This document shows, in pieces, positions 1 to 9,110 of a stretch of DNA of 64,000 bases. The notes beneath the pieces were generated by a model. The model made no database searches. It was given only the letters and a program-made list of their open reading frames with translations, and was not told where the DNA came from. This stretch comes from Niallia endozanthoxylica (lineage in GTDB: Bacteria > Bacillota > Bacilli > Bacillales > Cytobacillaceae), in the NCBI RefSeq assembly GCF_008710145.1, contig NZ_VYKL01000006.1, positions 1 through 64,000 on the forward strand, given 5' to 3'. Numbering within the stretch: the stretch's first letter is position 1; each line of letters opens with the position of its first letter. A program made the translations under genes and the position numbers.

Positions 1-29
1 AATGTGGCGTTCTTAGTCTGTGATTCCAC

Positions 30-125
30 GAATGGACCTTTACGGGCAGTTGAATCTCCCACCTATCTTCTTTATATCCTTAGAATCTTGAGGTGGGAGT
101 CTTACTGTCCGTTAAGAGTGGGATA
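30..125 (-). repeat. Palindromic element resembling an IS200/IS605-type end
   Basis: This stretch forms a long imperfect hairpin: the arms ACGGGCAG/CTGTCCGT and CTCCCACCT/AGGTGGGAG pair around an AT-rich loop. Read on the minus strand it matches a second copy at 40080-40150, including the block CCCACTCTTAACGG. Such hairpins are typical of IS200/IS605 element ends and of the non-autonomous palindromic elements derived from them. No transposase gene lies next to it inside the window, and the element may continue past the left edge. The family assignment is inference. Confidence 0.45.
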
Positions 126-188
126 CACTAGAAGGCGCTAGATACCCTCCAGCTTATGCTGCACTGCACCTTGCCTTTCAATAGAAAC

Positions 189-216
189 ACTCCCCTTATT
201 TTCCTAGAAGGGGAGC
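189..216 (-). terminator. Terminator after the TRAP operon
   Basis: The arms CTCCCCT and AGGGGAG form a hairpin about 20 bases beyond the dctM stop codon on the minus strand, followed by a T-containing run. Its position fits the end of the dctPQM transcript. Confidence 0.6.
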
Positions 217-235
217 ATTTTAGGACAGATTATTG

Positions 236-1540
236 TCACTTAATCATATTCGGCAAAAAGGTGACGATTTCTGGGAAGATAATTAAAATAATGGTTAAAG
301 CAAACATTGTGATAATTGCTGGGATAACTCCTCTGAAAATCGTTTGAATCGGTATGTCCTTTACAACACCACTGATAATATAAACACTTAGTCCAAGCGG
401 CGGAGTTAATACACCAATATTAATCAGCATGATCATGATAATACCAAACCATAAACCATCAAATCCTAATTGTGTGATTAATGGATACACAATGGGAAGT
501 GTCAGCGTCATAATCGCAATACCCTCAAGAAACATCCCCAGGATGAAATATACCACAAGAATCAATGCCAAAATTAAATAAGGTGAAACATCTAAAGTTC
601 CAACAACATTTGTTAAATACATAGGAATCTGGCTTAATGCTAAAAACTTACCAAATAAGCCTGCCCCAATTAAAATCAAAAACAGCATAACCGTTAATCT
701 AAGCGTTTCATCTAATGAAGAGATTAATCCTTTTAGATTTAGACGCTTCGTTATCAAAGTGAGGAAAAAGGCTCCAATGGCTCCGATTCCGCCAGCTTCA
801 CTTGGTGTAAATATCCCAAAATAAATACCACCAATACTAATAGCAAAGATTAAGAGAAATGGCCAAATACTTTTTAAAGAAGCAAACTTTGCTCCAATAG
901 ATGTAACTTCCGTTTTTCTAGGTGCAATTTCCGGATTTAGACGAACTTGAACATTAATCATCAGCATAAACATTAAGGTCATAATAATACCTGGAACCAT
1001 TCCGCCAATTAATAATGGCCCAATAGGTTCCGACGTAAGAGCTCCATAGATAATCAAAAGAACACTTGGAGGAATCAATACTCCTAAAGTCCCCCCTGCA
1101 GCGACCGCTGCTGTAGAAAAATTCGTTTTATATTTGTAATGATTCATTTCAGGAATACAAATTTTTGCCAATGTTGCTGTTGTAGCATTGGATGAACCAG
1201 AAATAGCTGAAAAAATAGACGCAGCCCCTACCGTTGCAATGGCCAGGCCGCCACGCAAATGTCCAATCCACTTATCTACCGCATTAAATAAATCTTTTCC
1301 TAGACCGGTATTAGACATAAACATCCCCATTAAAATAAACATCGGGATTACACTTAATCCATAGTTATTAGATGTACCAAATGCTGAAGCACCTAATTGG
1401 GATAATCCAACACTCCAATCGGACAGCCAGGATACGCCCAAAAATCCAACTAAAAATAGCGATAGACCAACCGAAACTCTTAATAAGATTAATACCAATA
1501 ATAAAATGATACCAATTACACCAACTAACTCAGGACTCAC
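236..1540 (-). CDS. dctM: TRAP transporter large permease DctM
   Basis: This 434-residue protein is the large membrane subunit of a tripartite ATP-independent periplasmic-type transporter, which uses an ion gradient to import acidic substrates delivered by the binding protein. About a dozen hydrophobic segments span its length, with the family's Gly/Pro-rich re-entrant regions (GTLGVLIPPS near residue 155 and GVLTPPLG near 380). Length is normal for the family. Its start overlaps the end of the small-permease gene by 11 bases, so the two are translationally coupled. The substrate is probably a C4-dicarboxylate or sugar acid, but cannot be read from the sequence. Confidence 0.93.
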   Translation of the reverse strand: MSPELVGVIGIILLLVLILLRVSVGLSLFLVGFLGVSWLSDWSVGLSQLGASAFGTSNNYGLSVIPMFILMGMFMSNTGLGKDLFNAVDKWIGHLRGGLAIATVGAASIFSAISGSSNATTATLAKICIPEMNHYKYKTNFSTAAVAAGGTLGVLIPPSVLLIIYGALTSEPIGPLLIGGMVPGIIMTLMFMLMINVQVRLNPEIAPRKTEVTSIGAKFASLKSIWPFLLIFAISIGGIYFGIFTPSEAGGIGAIGAFFLTLITKRLNLKGLISSLDETLRLTVMLFLILIGAGLFGKFLALSQIPMYLTNVVGTLDVSPYLILALILVVYFILGMFLEGIAIMTLTLPIVYPLITQLGFDGLWFGIIMIMLINIGVLTPPLGLSVYIISGVVKDIPIQTIFRGVIPAIITMFALTIILIIFPEIVTFLPNMIK

Positions 1541-2102
1541 TCTTTTTCACCACCTTAAGTATGGACTGTAACGTATCTAGTAAATAGGTAAGCGTAAAAG
1601 CTACAGCACCAACTGCGCACACAAACATAAAGATATATAAGGGTAATCCAAGATCACCACTCAACTCCCCGCCCTGCATCGTTCTCATAGAATATAAGAA
1701 CAGCTGCCAAGTCGTTAAAGTCATAAGAATAAATAAGATGAACGATGCAAGCGCGTATAAAGCTGCTTGTGCTTTTTCCGACATCATATTGGTTAAGAAG
1801 TCAATTTCAATATGGTCCTTTGAAAGCTGCCCTGAACCTAGGCTAAAGAAGATCATTAACGCTAAAGCAAGTCCTGTTAATTCATAGGTTCCTGTAATTG
1901 GGCTATTAAAAAAATACCGGCCAAGGACATCAGCGGTTGTTAAAAACATTAACAAGAAAAGGATAACACTAGAAATTTTATGCATTATGTTGTTGATAGA
2001 CTTTGTAATCTTCTCTACCGTCAGTGTTAGTTTTTGTAAAAAAGACACCTCGTTAGGAGGATGAACTCCTAACGAAAGCGTTTTTTCTGTTTCATGGTTC
2101 AT
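1530..2102 (-). CDS. dctQ: TRAP transporter small permease DctQ
   Basis: This 190-residue protein has four predicted membrane segments after a soluble N-terminal stretch of about 35 residues, the layout of DctQ-type small permeases. The motif GRYFFNSPITGTYE after the first membrane segment is characteristic of the family. It lies between the binding-protein gene and dctM in the usual order dctP-dctQ-dctM and forms the membrane complex with DctM. The N-terminal extension is somewhat longer than usual, so an internal start is possible. Confidence 0.9.
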   Translation of the reverse strand: MNHETEKTLSLGVHPPNEVSFLQKLTLTVEKITKSINNIMHKISSVILFLLMFLTTADVLGRYFFNSPITGTYELTGLALALMIFFSLGSGQLSKDHIEIDFLTNMMSEKAQAALYALASFILFILMTLTTWQLFLYSMRTMQGGELSGDLGLPLYIFMFVCAVGAVAFTLTYLLDTLQSILKVVKKSES

Positions 2103-2126
2103 TCTAGAATCACCCCCGTTATTCTA

Positions 2127-3191
2127 CTATTTGGATTCTATTAATTTTACTGCTTCGTCATAAATCTTTTGTCCATCAATTCCCTTTTTATCCATTTTTT
2201 CTATCCAGCTGTCTGTAACTGTCTGTGCACTTTCTTTAAACTTGGTTAATTCTTCTTCTGGTAAAGTAATAAATTCAGCACCAGCATCTTTTGCTTCTTT
2301 TTCAGCTCTTTCTTTTTGACCATCAAAAGCTTGTCCAGCTTGTTTTGCCATTGGTAAGCCTAAATATTTTTCTTCAATTAACTTTTGGTCTTCAGGTGAA
2401 ATCTTGTTCCAGCTGTCTTTATTCATTGATACATAGAATAGATTTGTATTGAAGTTTCCAATTGTTACATAATCCACTAAATCAGTTAAATTAAAGTCCT
2501 TGATAGCTGCAATCGGTAAAATTCCCCCATCAATTACACCTTTTTGCATGGCATCATAGATTTCTGGTGCTGGAATGGAAACCGGCGTCGCTCCCCAAGC
2601 TTCTATCATTTCGCTGCCTTCAGTAGATGGAGTTCTCAATTTCAAGCCCTTCATATCTTTAAAACTTCTAACTGCTTTTCCTTTTGTAATAATGGCATAT
2701 GGATCTGCTGCATGAACCCATAAAAGCTTAACGTCAGAGTATTCTTCCTGAATTTCAGGGAACTGATCATGTAATTTTTGCGTAACAATACTTAGTTCTT
2801 CTGCATTCCCATCTGCCATAAATGGTAAAAGCATAACAGATTGAGCTTCAAAGGTTCCCGCATTATAACCATGGATTCCTCTTCCAACATCCATAATCCC
2901 TGTTTTAATATTCTCTAAAGTATCCTTCGGTCCACCCAGCGAACCACCTGTATACATCTCGAAAGTTACACGGCCATCCGTTAATCCCTTAACATCTTCT
3001 GCGAATGTTGTGAAAGCTTCAGCGTTCTGTACATGGTCAGGTGAGTCCATACTGCCAAACTTGAACTCTATTGGTTTTACTTCACCATCTCCCTTGCTTT
3101 CACCGCTGGTACTGCCGCTTGAACAGGCTGAAACCATTAGCATAGATGCCAAAATCCCTGTTAGTGCAAATTTAAACTTTTTGTTCAACAT
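2127..3191 (-). CDS. dctP: TRAP transporter solute-binding lipoprotein DctP
   Basis: This is the extracellular substrate-binding subunit of the TRAP system. The ATG at 3191 is preferred because a GGGGG ribosome site sits 8 bases upstream; a TTG five codons earlier would include that site in the gene. The protein (354 residues) starts with a lipoprotein signal ending in a VSAC lipobox, as expected for a Gram-positive binding protein tethered to the membrane. The DctP fold signature is visible, including the substrate-contact region KGLKLRTPSTEGSEMIEAWG. It is the first gene of the operon, and a candidate cre site and operator-like repeats lie upstream. Confidence 0.93.
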   Translation of the reverse strand: MLNKKFKFALTGILASMLMVSACSSGSTSGESKGDGEVKPIEFKFGSMDSPDHVQNAEAFTTFAEDVKGLTDGRVTFEMYTGGSLGGPKDTLENIKTGIMDVGRGIHGYNAGTFEAQSVMLLPFMADGNAEELSIVTQKLHDQFPEIQEEYSDVKLLWVHAADPYAIITKGKAVRSFKDMKGLKLRTPSTEGSEMIEAWGATPVSIPAPEIYDAMQKGVIDGGILPIAAIKDFNLTDLVDYVTIGNFNTNLFYVSMNKDSWNKISPEDQKLIEEKYLGLPMAKQAGQAFDGQKERAEKEAKDAGAEFITLPEEELTKFKESAQTVTDSWIEKMDKKGIDGQKIYDEAVKLIESK

Positions 3192-3237
3192 TTCTTCTAC
3201 CCCCAATAGCTATTTTGATATTTCTTTTTCATTCCTT

Positions 3238-3252
3238 CTAAAACGCTTACAA
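3238..3252 (-). promoter_or_regulatory. Candidate cre site before dctP
   Basis: On the minus strand the sequence TTGTAAGCGTTTTAG matches the CcpA cre consensus WTGNAANCGNWNNCA except at the last two positions. It lies about 50 bases upstream of the dctP start, where it could repress transcription in the presence of glucose. The match is by eye; binding is inference. Confidence 0.4.
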
Positions 3253-3365
3253 TTGTTTCGGGAATTTCTATAAATATCTTTTAATCCAAACACTCCTATT
3301 TGACTAGTTTGAATTTTCCGTATTTTCATAATATATGAGTTTTTTACCTAATACAATAATCGATT

Positions 3366-3583
3366 TTCTCTATGCGGAACAAATGATTATTTTCTACTAT
3401 TTTGCTGTTGCTTATATAATTATTTAAAAATAAAAAAATAGAGATTTATTCACATGATTAGTCTTAACAGTTATCTTATTCCGCTAGAAATTCATGCTTC
3501 CTCCTTTCAAGAAGAAATAGTTACAATCCGTATCTTATAATAGGAATTTTCTGAATAAAATATTATTTTTTCTCTATGCGGAA
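3366..3583. promoter_or_regulatory. Repeated operator-like sites between dctP and the AEC gene
   Basis: The 14-base sequence TTCTCTATGCGGAA occurs twice on the plus strand, at 3366-3379 and 3570-3583, 204 bases apart. A related half, TTCCGCTAGAA, is at 3479-3489. The near-palindrome TTCCGCATAGAGAA on the other strand resembles operators described for IclR-family regulators, but no regulator gene is adjacent. The sites lie in a 628-base AT-rich gap between two divergent transport genes, so they are candidates for shared control of both. Confidence 0.4.
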
Positions 3584-3819
3584 TATATTAACTTTTTTTT
3601 GAATTACATTACTAAAAAGGGCGCTTCTTGGCACCATCTTCAATAAAAATACCAAGACGAATTATTAACACTTTTTCGAATATTGTGTTATTTTTTAAAA
3701 TACAACTTAAAATTCACTAGAATACTTGAAAGGGGATAGAAAGACTTCATCCATAAATTACTATATAGATATATATTTTAGACAGAATAAATACAGTTTA
3801 AAAAGGAGATTGAAGGGAC

Positions 3820-4755
3820 ATGGATTATACCATATTAATATTTACTGTTCTAAAGTTAGCTGTGTTAATCGGGATTGGAATGTGGCTTGCAAATAAAATT
3901 GCTTTAACAAAAGATGTAAAAGGATTCTTAATCTTTGTCATAATAAATATTGCACTGCCTGCCATTATCCTAAGCGGATTCTTTCAGGTCAAAATTGATA
4001 ATAGCTTATTGCATCAGATTGTGATTATTTTTATTTTCTCTCTTTGCTTTAATATTTTAGCGCTTCTAACAGGATGGGCATTCTCCAAATCGATTGGATT
4101 AGGAGCACTAAAAGCTCGTGAAACGGCCTTTTTATCAACATTCGGCAATTCCGGGCCAATCGGTATTCCTTTGTGTGCTTCTTTGTTTGGAGCTAAAGGG
4201 GCTGTGTATGCAGCTGTTTTCGATGCAGGCATGTCATTAACGCTGTGGACGGTTGGTACTCTGTTTGTTCAAGGAAAAACAAAAGTGACATTAAAAAACT
4301 TCAAGTCTATGATTTCTGCACCAAATATTGCGGTAACCATTGGGTTGATTTTCACCTTTTTCAAAATAGATCCGGGTGTTTTCGTTAAGGATGTAACCTC
4401 ATCCTTGGGCGCAGTGGCAAGCCCATTAGCGATGATCTATATAGGAATGTTAGTGATGACAATCATTAAAGAGAAAAGAAAAGTCCCAGCAAAATTGGTT
4501 GCTATACCTGTTTCGTTTAAGTTAATTGTTTTTCCGGTAATCGGAATTTTAGTACTGACTCTATTACCTATTGCAGCAGACGTAGAACAAGTTCTACTCA
4601 TTGAAATGGCCATGCCAGCAGTTACCGCAGCTTCGGTCATACTGGCACTATATAATGCGGATGAAAATTATGGAGTGATGCATACTTTGGTATCAAATTT
4701 GATTGTTCTTGTTTCATTACCGGTGATTGTCTTGCTTGGGGGAATGCTGCTTTAA
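3820..4755 (+). CDS. Auxin efflux carrier (AEC) family transporter
   Basis: This 311-residue protein has about ten hydrophobic segments in two halves, with the family's polar break around NSGPIGIPLCASLFGAKGA (near residue 110) and a second one near PAVTAASVILALY (near 265). Bacterial AEC members export or import small organic acids such as malate or malonate. A good ribosome site (AAAAAGGAG) precedes the ATG. It is transcribed away from the TRAP operon and shares the regulatory gap with it, which suggests that the two handle related acids. A strong hairpin follows the gene. Confidence 0.88.
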   Translation: MDYTILIFTVLKLAVLIGIGMWLANKIALTKDVKGFLIFVIINIALPAIILSGFFQVKIDNSLLHQIVIIFIFSLCFNILALLTGWAFSKSIGLGALKARETAFLSTFGNSGPIGIPLCASLFGAKGAVYAAVFDAGMSLTLWTVGTLFVQGKTKVTLKNFKSMISAPNIAVTIGLIFTFFKIDPGVFVKDVTSSLGAVASPLAMIYIGMLVMTIIKEKRKVPAKLVAIPVSFKLIVFPVIGILVLTLLPIAADVEQVLLIEMAMPAVTAASVILALYNADENYGVMHTLVSNLIVLVSLPVIVLLGGMLL

Positions 4756-4772
4756 GAAATAAGGGTACAGTC

Positions 4773-4809
4773 CTACTGAAACAGATAAAGAAGAACTCTG
4801 TTTCAGTAG
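4773..4809 (+). terminator. Hairpin after the AEC gene
   Basis: A perfect 13-bp stem (CTACTGAAACAGA with TCTGTTTCAGTAG) encloses an 11-base loop, 18 bases after the stop codon. There is no good T-run directly after it, so it may act as a transcript-stabilising hairpin rather than a full terminator. The arm sequence CTACTGAAACAGAG recurs near 38499. Confidence 0.5.
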
Positions 4810-4921
4810 AGCACCTAGTCTTGCAATTATTATCTTATAATAATAATAATAGAAGCAGGATAATCAACTATTTTTAGTAATAGTAAAAAATGAAGAATCT
4901 TTTATCTGAAGGAGTTTTTGT

Positions 4922-5389
4922 ATGATTGTAAGACAAGCAACCGTTGATGAGATGCTGGCACTCTGGTATAAATTTTATACCTCTGAATTTTTTTCAGACC
5001 AAATAACGAAGGGCAATGCAGAGTTTTGGGCAATTGAATATCATGCGAGACTGATTGGTGAACTCTACCTATTCAAGTCCCTTGATGATCCTGATTTTGC
5101 TGATGGGAAGACAACTGCCTATCTTTACGGCTTCCAAATCGAAGAAATTATGCGCAGAAAAGCCCTTGGAACGATGCTGATGAACACGGTGTTGGATCGA
5201 TTATGTGAGCTAAATTTCAACTATGCCACCATTGGTGTTGACCCTGATCACGAAGATAATATTCGATTATATAAGAGGATGGGGTTTACAGAAAGAATCA
5301 AAACACTTCGAGTAAACCCATGTGATGTAGACGAGAGCTTTCAGCCTGTCATCGGTCCGGAATACGTATTATTACGTAAAAAGCTGTAA
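4922..5389 (+). CDS. GNAT-family N-acetyltransferase
   Basis: This 155-residue protein has the GNAT fold signature: a central strand followed by the acetyl-CoA loop (RRKALGTMLMNTVLDRL near residues 78-95) and the C-terminal YKRMGF motif at about 122-127, seen in most small-molecule and peptide acetyltransferases. A ribosome site GAAGGAG precedes the ATG. It stands alone, so the acceptor substrate is not indicated. Confidence 0.85.
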   Translation: MIVRQATVDEMLALWYKFYTSEFFSDQITKGNAEFWAIEYHARLIGELYLFKSLDDPDFADGKTTAYLYGFQIEEIMRRKALGTMLMNTVLDRLCELNFNYATIGVDPDHEDNIRLYKRMGFTERIKTLRVNPCDVDESFQPVIGPEYVLLRKKL

Positions 5390-5470
5390 TAACGTTGAAT
5401 TCAAATATGCCATTGTTTGTTATTTATTGAATGGCCTTGGCTGCTATAATTCGGGTGGTTCTCCCACTCG

Positions 5471-6349
5471 TTATAGTTCAGCCAACCATTTTTCCACTTC
5501 CTTATAAGTTTCAGAACTAAATAAAATCCCATCATGGTTATGATTGGGTAAAACCTTAGTAACGATATTTTGATTGGGACTAAACAGAGAATCAAACTTT
5601 TCGCTATAGAATAATTCATCTTTATCGCCTATAACAACGAATGAAGGTTTTGTGATTTTTTTTATATTTTGTTGGTAGTTCTGGGGGATACGTGACATAA
5701 GCAGACGAAAGCTCAAATTCAATGTTTCACCGCCATGTTGAATGTCCATAGGTTTAGTTACGTTTAAGATGTTCCAATGATGAAAACCTCGTATCCGTAA
5801 TGCCTCAAATAAATAAAGAAGAATCAACTTTGCTAGAGACACTTTGGAGTTGCCGCCTTCATTTTTTCGATTTGTTGGAGCATTCGGATGAATATACGGC
5901 GCTATGAAAAGAAAGGCATCAATAAGGTCGGAGTACTGACTCCCTGAAAATCGCAGAACCGTTCCCCCTCCAATGGAGTGTCCTCCAAGAATAATCTTCG
6001 CGTGATTATTTTTTTCCTTTATTAAGTGAATCAGACCCGCTAGGTCATCATCTAATTGGCCAATATAATCCACATCGCCCTTACGTTCAGCATATGTACC
6101 ATATCCTCTCAAATCCGGTGTATACACTTGTGCGAGATGATTGGACGAGACATACTCAGCTAAGCGAAATAGGTATTTACTATCCTCCGAAATACCATGC
6201 AGCAAAATTAATATTCTATTTGAATCAGAAGGATAGTGTCTAAAGTATAATTTACTTTTATCTCTTGTTACATAAGCTTGCTGCTGAGGGAGATTTGCCT
6301 GACAAATAAGTTCATACATCTCTTCTGGTTTGATTTCACTATAATTCAT
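5471..6349 (-). CDS. Alpha/beta hydrolase, monoacylglycerol-lipase-like
   Basis: This protein has the alpha/beta hydrolase layout: an oxyanion region LLHGISE near residues 50-56, the nucleophile elbow GHSIGG (catalytic Ser) near 120, a later acidic residue in VIGDKDELF near 245, and His in PNHNHDG near 270. This resembles lysophospholipase/monoacylglycerol lipase (Hydrolase_4) enzymes that cleave acyl esters. The ATG at 6349 is chosen because AAGGAGG lies 8 bases upstream; a start seven codons earlier lacks such a site. It has no signal peptide and is probably cytoplasmic. Confidence 0.85.
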   Translation of the reverse strand: MNYSEIKPEEMYELICQANLPQQQAYVTRDKSKLYFRHYPSDSNRILILLHGISEDSKYLFRLAEYVSSNHLAQVYTPDLRGYGTYAERKGDVDYIGQLDDDLAGLIHLIKEKNNHAKIILGGHSIGGGTVLRFSGSQYSDLIDAFLFIAPYIHPNAPTNRKNEGGNSKVSLAKLILLYLFEALRIRGFHHWNILNVTKPMDIQHGGETLNLSFRLLMSRIPQNYQQNIKKITKPSFVVIGDKDELFYSEKFDSLFSPNQNIVTKVLPNHNHDGILFSSETYKEVEKWLAEL

Positions 6350-6678
6350 AGACCCGACCTCCTTCACCATCTTAGATTAATATGTTTATATTTTATAAGC
6401 TATCCTTTCCTATTCAATAATCTTGCTTTATCCGCGGAAAGCTGGTCCCTGTGCCCGCTAACGAGTTAATCAAACGTTTGTTTAATTTATAACTAACGCA
6501 TTGCCCTCGACGCCGTGCGCTTTTAGGCCCCTCTTTTACAACAAAATACGAAAAGGTATAACCATTCGAGGATGATGATAAGAAAAAAACTCAGACCTTG
6601 TCTGAGTACCTATACTAATATTGAGTTTAGCTGTCTGCTTAGGATGACAACACATAGGCATCGATTCTTCAATTTATA

Positions 6679-6990
6679 GGCGACTGAGTTTTAGCTATTC
6701 GTTTCTTTTCAGGAGCCTATCAGGACTATAGGCGACCGGCTTTCTCCTTCTTACTTCTTTTTGGGCGCCTAGCAGGTCTATAGGCGACCGGCTTTCTCCT
6801 TTTTACCTCTTTTCAGGACCCTAGCAGGCCTCTAGGCGACCGACTTTCTCCTTTTTCCTTCTTTTCGGGCGCCTAGCAGGTCTATAGGCGACCAGCTTTC
6901 TCCTTTTTCCTTCTTTTCAGGAGCCTACCAGGCCTCTAGGCGACCGGCTTTTGGCTTTTTCCTTCTTTTAGGGCGCCTATCTGTCTCTAG
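6679..6990. repeat. Six tandem 52-bp repeats with 104-bp higher-order pattern
   Basis: The sequence GGCGACC followed by a pyrimidine-rich tract recurs with an exact 52-base period at 6679, 6731, 6783, 6835, 6887 and 6939. Units alternate: units 2 and 4 end in GGGCGCCTAGCAGGTCTATA, while units 3 and 5 end in a CAGGCCTCTA form, so the array is also a 104-bp repeat. The junction between units is self-complementary (GGCGCCTA ... TAGGCG), giving a chain of small hairpins. The array lies between the uppS stop and the hydrolase start and encodes no plausible protein. Confidence 0.9.
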
Positions 6991-7041
6991 CAGTGGGTGG
7001 ATTTCCTCCAGTTCCCCCTCTGCAGCAGTACACTGATCATT

Positions 7042-7803
7042 CTATATTCCTCCATACCTTCTCTTGCGTTGCCTGTATTCTTCAAGCGCGTGCAGAAACT
7101 CCTTTTCAGAGAAATCCGGCCATAGTACATCGGTAAACCAGAACTCGGTGTAGGCCAGCTGCCAGAGCAGGAAATTGCTTAGACGTTTCTCCCCTCCGGT
7201 GCGAATCAGCAAATCAGGCTCTGGCAGGCCTTCTGTATACAGGTATTTTGAAAACTTCTGTTCATCCAGCTCATCTAGTGACAATTTTGCCTCATTTATA
7301 TCCGCATACATTTCTTTTATCGCATGAAGAATTTCGTTCCTGCTTCCATAGTTGAGGGCAAAATTGAGCTGAAGACCGTCATTGTCCCGGGTGCGGTCAA
7401 TGGCATATTGTATTGCCTCACGTGTGTGGGCCGGCAGTTTTCCCATATCACCGATCGCTTCAATGCGTACATTATTGGAGATTAGCTCTGGCAGATACAC
7501 TTGTAAAAACTCCTTAGGAAGTCTTAATATCACATCTACCTCAGTCTTCGGACGTTTCCAGTTTTCCGTGGAAAACGTATAAAGTGTCAAGATCTTCACT
7601 TTGCATTTGACCGCTGCCTTGACGATTTTCACGACCGCAGATATGCCTTCTTTATGTCCGGCAACCCTTGGCAGGCCCCGCTTCCTGGCCCAGCGTCCGT
7701 TTCCATCCATAATGATGGCGATATGTTCCGGTGTATGACCCTCCATATAACGGAAGGATTCTTTCGATTGTTTATAATTAAAAAAAGGAATTTTCATTGA
7801 CAT
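7042..7803 (-). CDS. uppS: Isoprenyl transferase (undecaprenyl diphosphate synthase family)
   Basis: This cis-prenyltransferase joins isopentenyl diphosphate units to farnesyl diphosphate to make the lipid carrier used for cell-wall precursors. The catalytic motif HIAIIMDGNGRWARKRG with its Asp, the SRNEI-containing helix and the RTGGEKRLSNFLLWQ signature are all present. Two adjacent ATGs at 7806 and 7803 follow a GGAGGG site; 7803 has the better spacing and gives 253 residues, the usual size. A GTG 26 codons upstream has no ribosome site. It is not in the common frr-dxr-cdsA neighbourhood, so it may be an additional copy; it is followed on the minus strand by the repeat array. Confidence 0.92.
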   Translation of the reverse strand: MSMKIPFFNYKQSKESFRYMEGHTPEHIAIIMDGNGRWARKRGLPRVAGHKEGISAVVKIVKAAVKCKVKILTLYTFSTENWKRPKTEVDVILRLPKEFLQVYLPELISNNVRIEAIGDMGKLPAHTREAIQYAIDRTRDNDGLQLNFALNYGSRNEILHAIKEMYADINEAKLSLDELDEQKFSKYLYTEGLPEPDLLIRTGGEKRLSNFLLWQLAYTEFWFTDVLWPDFSEKEFLHALEEYRQRKRRYGGI

Positions 7804-7927
7804 CATGTGTCCCTCCGAAATGTTGTTAACCCCTCCAAGTACCTTTTGCATCCATTTCAGGAATGCAAATGGATTGGACACTGAATGGAATTCAGGCGTC
7901 TTTAGTTTTTATGCTTCCAAAGTCTCT

Positions 7928-8779
7928 TTATTGCTTAATATTTAAATCTTGCTGATAGGATTGTTTGTCGTTTCTTGAATATCTTCCCTCAGTTAAAATA
8001 GAACGCTCTCTATTTCGCGGAACGTTTCCCTTCACCTGCTTTAAGGTTGCTACAATAAGAAAGCTAACAATGACTAATAAGAGCCATGAACTCACCTTTC
8101 CTAGATGAACAAGACTCCATGCATCGGTTTGGTTTGGATACTCCCAGGCTCCAAAGAACGTTGCGATATTCTCGGCAATCCAGATGAAAAACCCAATAAG
8201 TACAAATGAAAATACGATTGGCATACGATATTGTTTTCCGCCAACCTCGTAAGTGACCCATGATGGCCAAAAGACGATGATGACCAGTCCTGATAACCAC
8301 CATCGAACATCCATCCAATAATGATGAGTGAAAAAATTCAAATAAATCGCAGCAGCAAGTGGGACAACGGCCAAAAACGGCGGCCACTTAATCAAGTTAA
8401 CGTTAAGCCTTCTCCACGCCTGGCAAAGATAACTCGCCACACTTGCGTACATGAATCCACTATACAATGGCACTCCCCAAATTTTGAAATACGCTTCCTC
8501 CGGATACGACCACGAGCCCATATGTACTTTGAATAGTTCAAGAGCTAATCCGATAAGATGGAACAATGTAATCACCTTTAGTTCATCTCGTGTTTCAAGG
8601 CCTGAACGCACCATCTGCCACTGCATAAGCAGGCAGATGATGAGCAGCCAATCATAACGAGCAAGGAAGGGAAGTTGTATGAATTTTGTAAGAGCTAACG
8701 AGGCAAAAATAACGACTGGAAACAAACAGGATAATGCCTGCTCCCAGCCAAAACGAACGAGCTGTTTTAATGCTCTCAT
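7928..8779 (-). CDS. yoaT: DUF817 (YoaT-like) membrane protein
   Basis: This integral membrane protein has about eight hydrophobic segments and the aromatic, Trp-rich character of the DUF817 family, to which Bacillus YoaT belongs. Motifs such as HMGSWSYPEEAYFKIWGVPLYSGFMYA have family-like Trp/Pro spacing. The ATG at 8779 has a GGGGGG site 8 bases upstream; other possible starts are 8812 and 8824. It is directly upstream of uppS on the same strand and may be co-transcribed. The function of the family is not known. Confidence 0.75.
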   Translation of the reverse strand: MRALKQLVRFGWEQALSCLFPVVIFASLALTKFIQLPFLARYDWLLIICLLMQWQMVRSGLETRDELKVITLFHLIGLALELFKVHMGSWSYPEEAYFKIWGVPLYSGFMYASVASYLCQAWRRLNVNLIKWPPFLAVVPLAAAIYLNFFTHHYWMDVRWWLSGLVIIVFWPSWVTYEVGGKQYRMPIVFSFVLIGFFIWIAENIATFFGAWEYPNQTDAWSLVHLGKVSSWLLLVIVSFLIVATLKQVKGNVPRNRERSILTEGRYSRNDKQSYQQDLNIKQ

Positions 8780-8878
8780 GATTTGTGCCCCCCATTTTTG
8801 ATGAGAATACATAAATTCCCCCAATCCACCATCTATCCTTTAATAACCACCTAAAGTTGGTAAAGTCTAAAACACCCG

Positions 8879-9100
8879 CTACCCTTGTGTTTCTTCATCA
8901 TTTCTGTATTCTAAAATATCCCCTGGCTGGCAATCTAAAGCCTTGCAAATAGCCTCTAAAGTGGAAAATCGAATCGCTTTTGCCTTGCCATTTTTTAATA
9001 TAGAAAGGTTAGCCATCGTAATTCCAACTCTCTCTGACAGTTCGGTTACACTCATTTTTCGTTTCGCCAGCATCACATCGATATTGATTATTATCGCCAT
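8879..9100 (-). CDS. XRE-family transcriptional regulator (YozG-like)
   Basis: This 73-residue protein is almost only a Cro/CI-type helix-turn-helix domain (KMSVTELSERVGITMANLSILKNGKAKAIRF, with the recognition helix around residues 27-40) followed by the CKALDCQPGDILEYR tail common in small XRE regulators. The ATG at 9100 has an AGGTGA site overlapping the preceding gene's stop, so translation is coupled to the DUF2975 gene. It probably autoregulates the pair. A damaged paralogue lies at 47979. Confidence 0.88.
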   Translation of the reverse strand: MAIIINIDVMLAKRKMSVTELSERVGITMANLSILKNGKAKAIRFSTLEAICKALDCQPGDILEYRNDEETQG

Positions 9101-9110
9101 TGTTATCACC

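Noticed and set aside
6679..6990. CRISPR array, suggested by the exact 52-base period
   Set aside because: The whole 52-base unit is conserved; there are no variable spacers and no cas genes.
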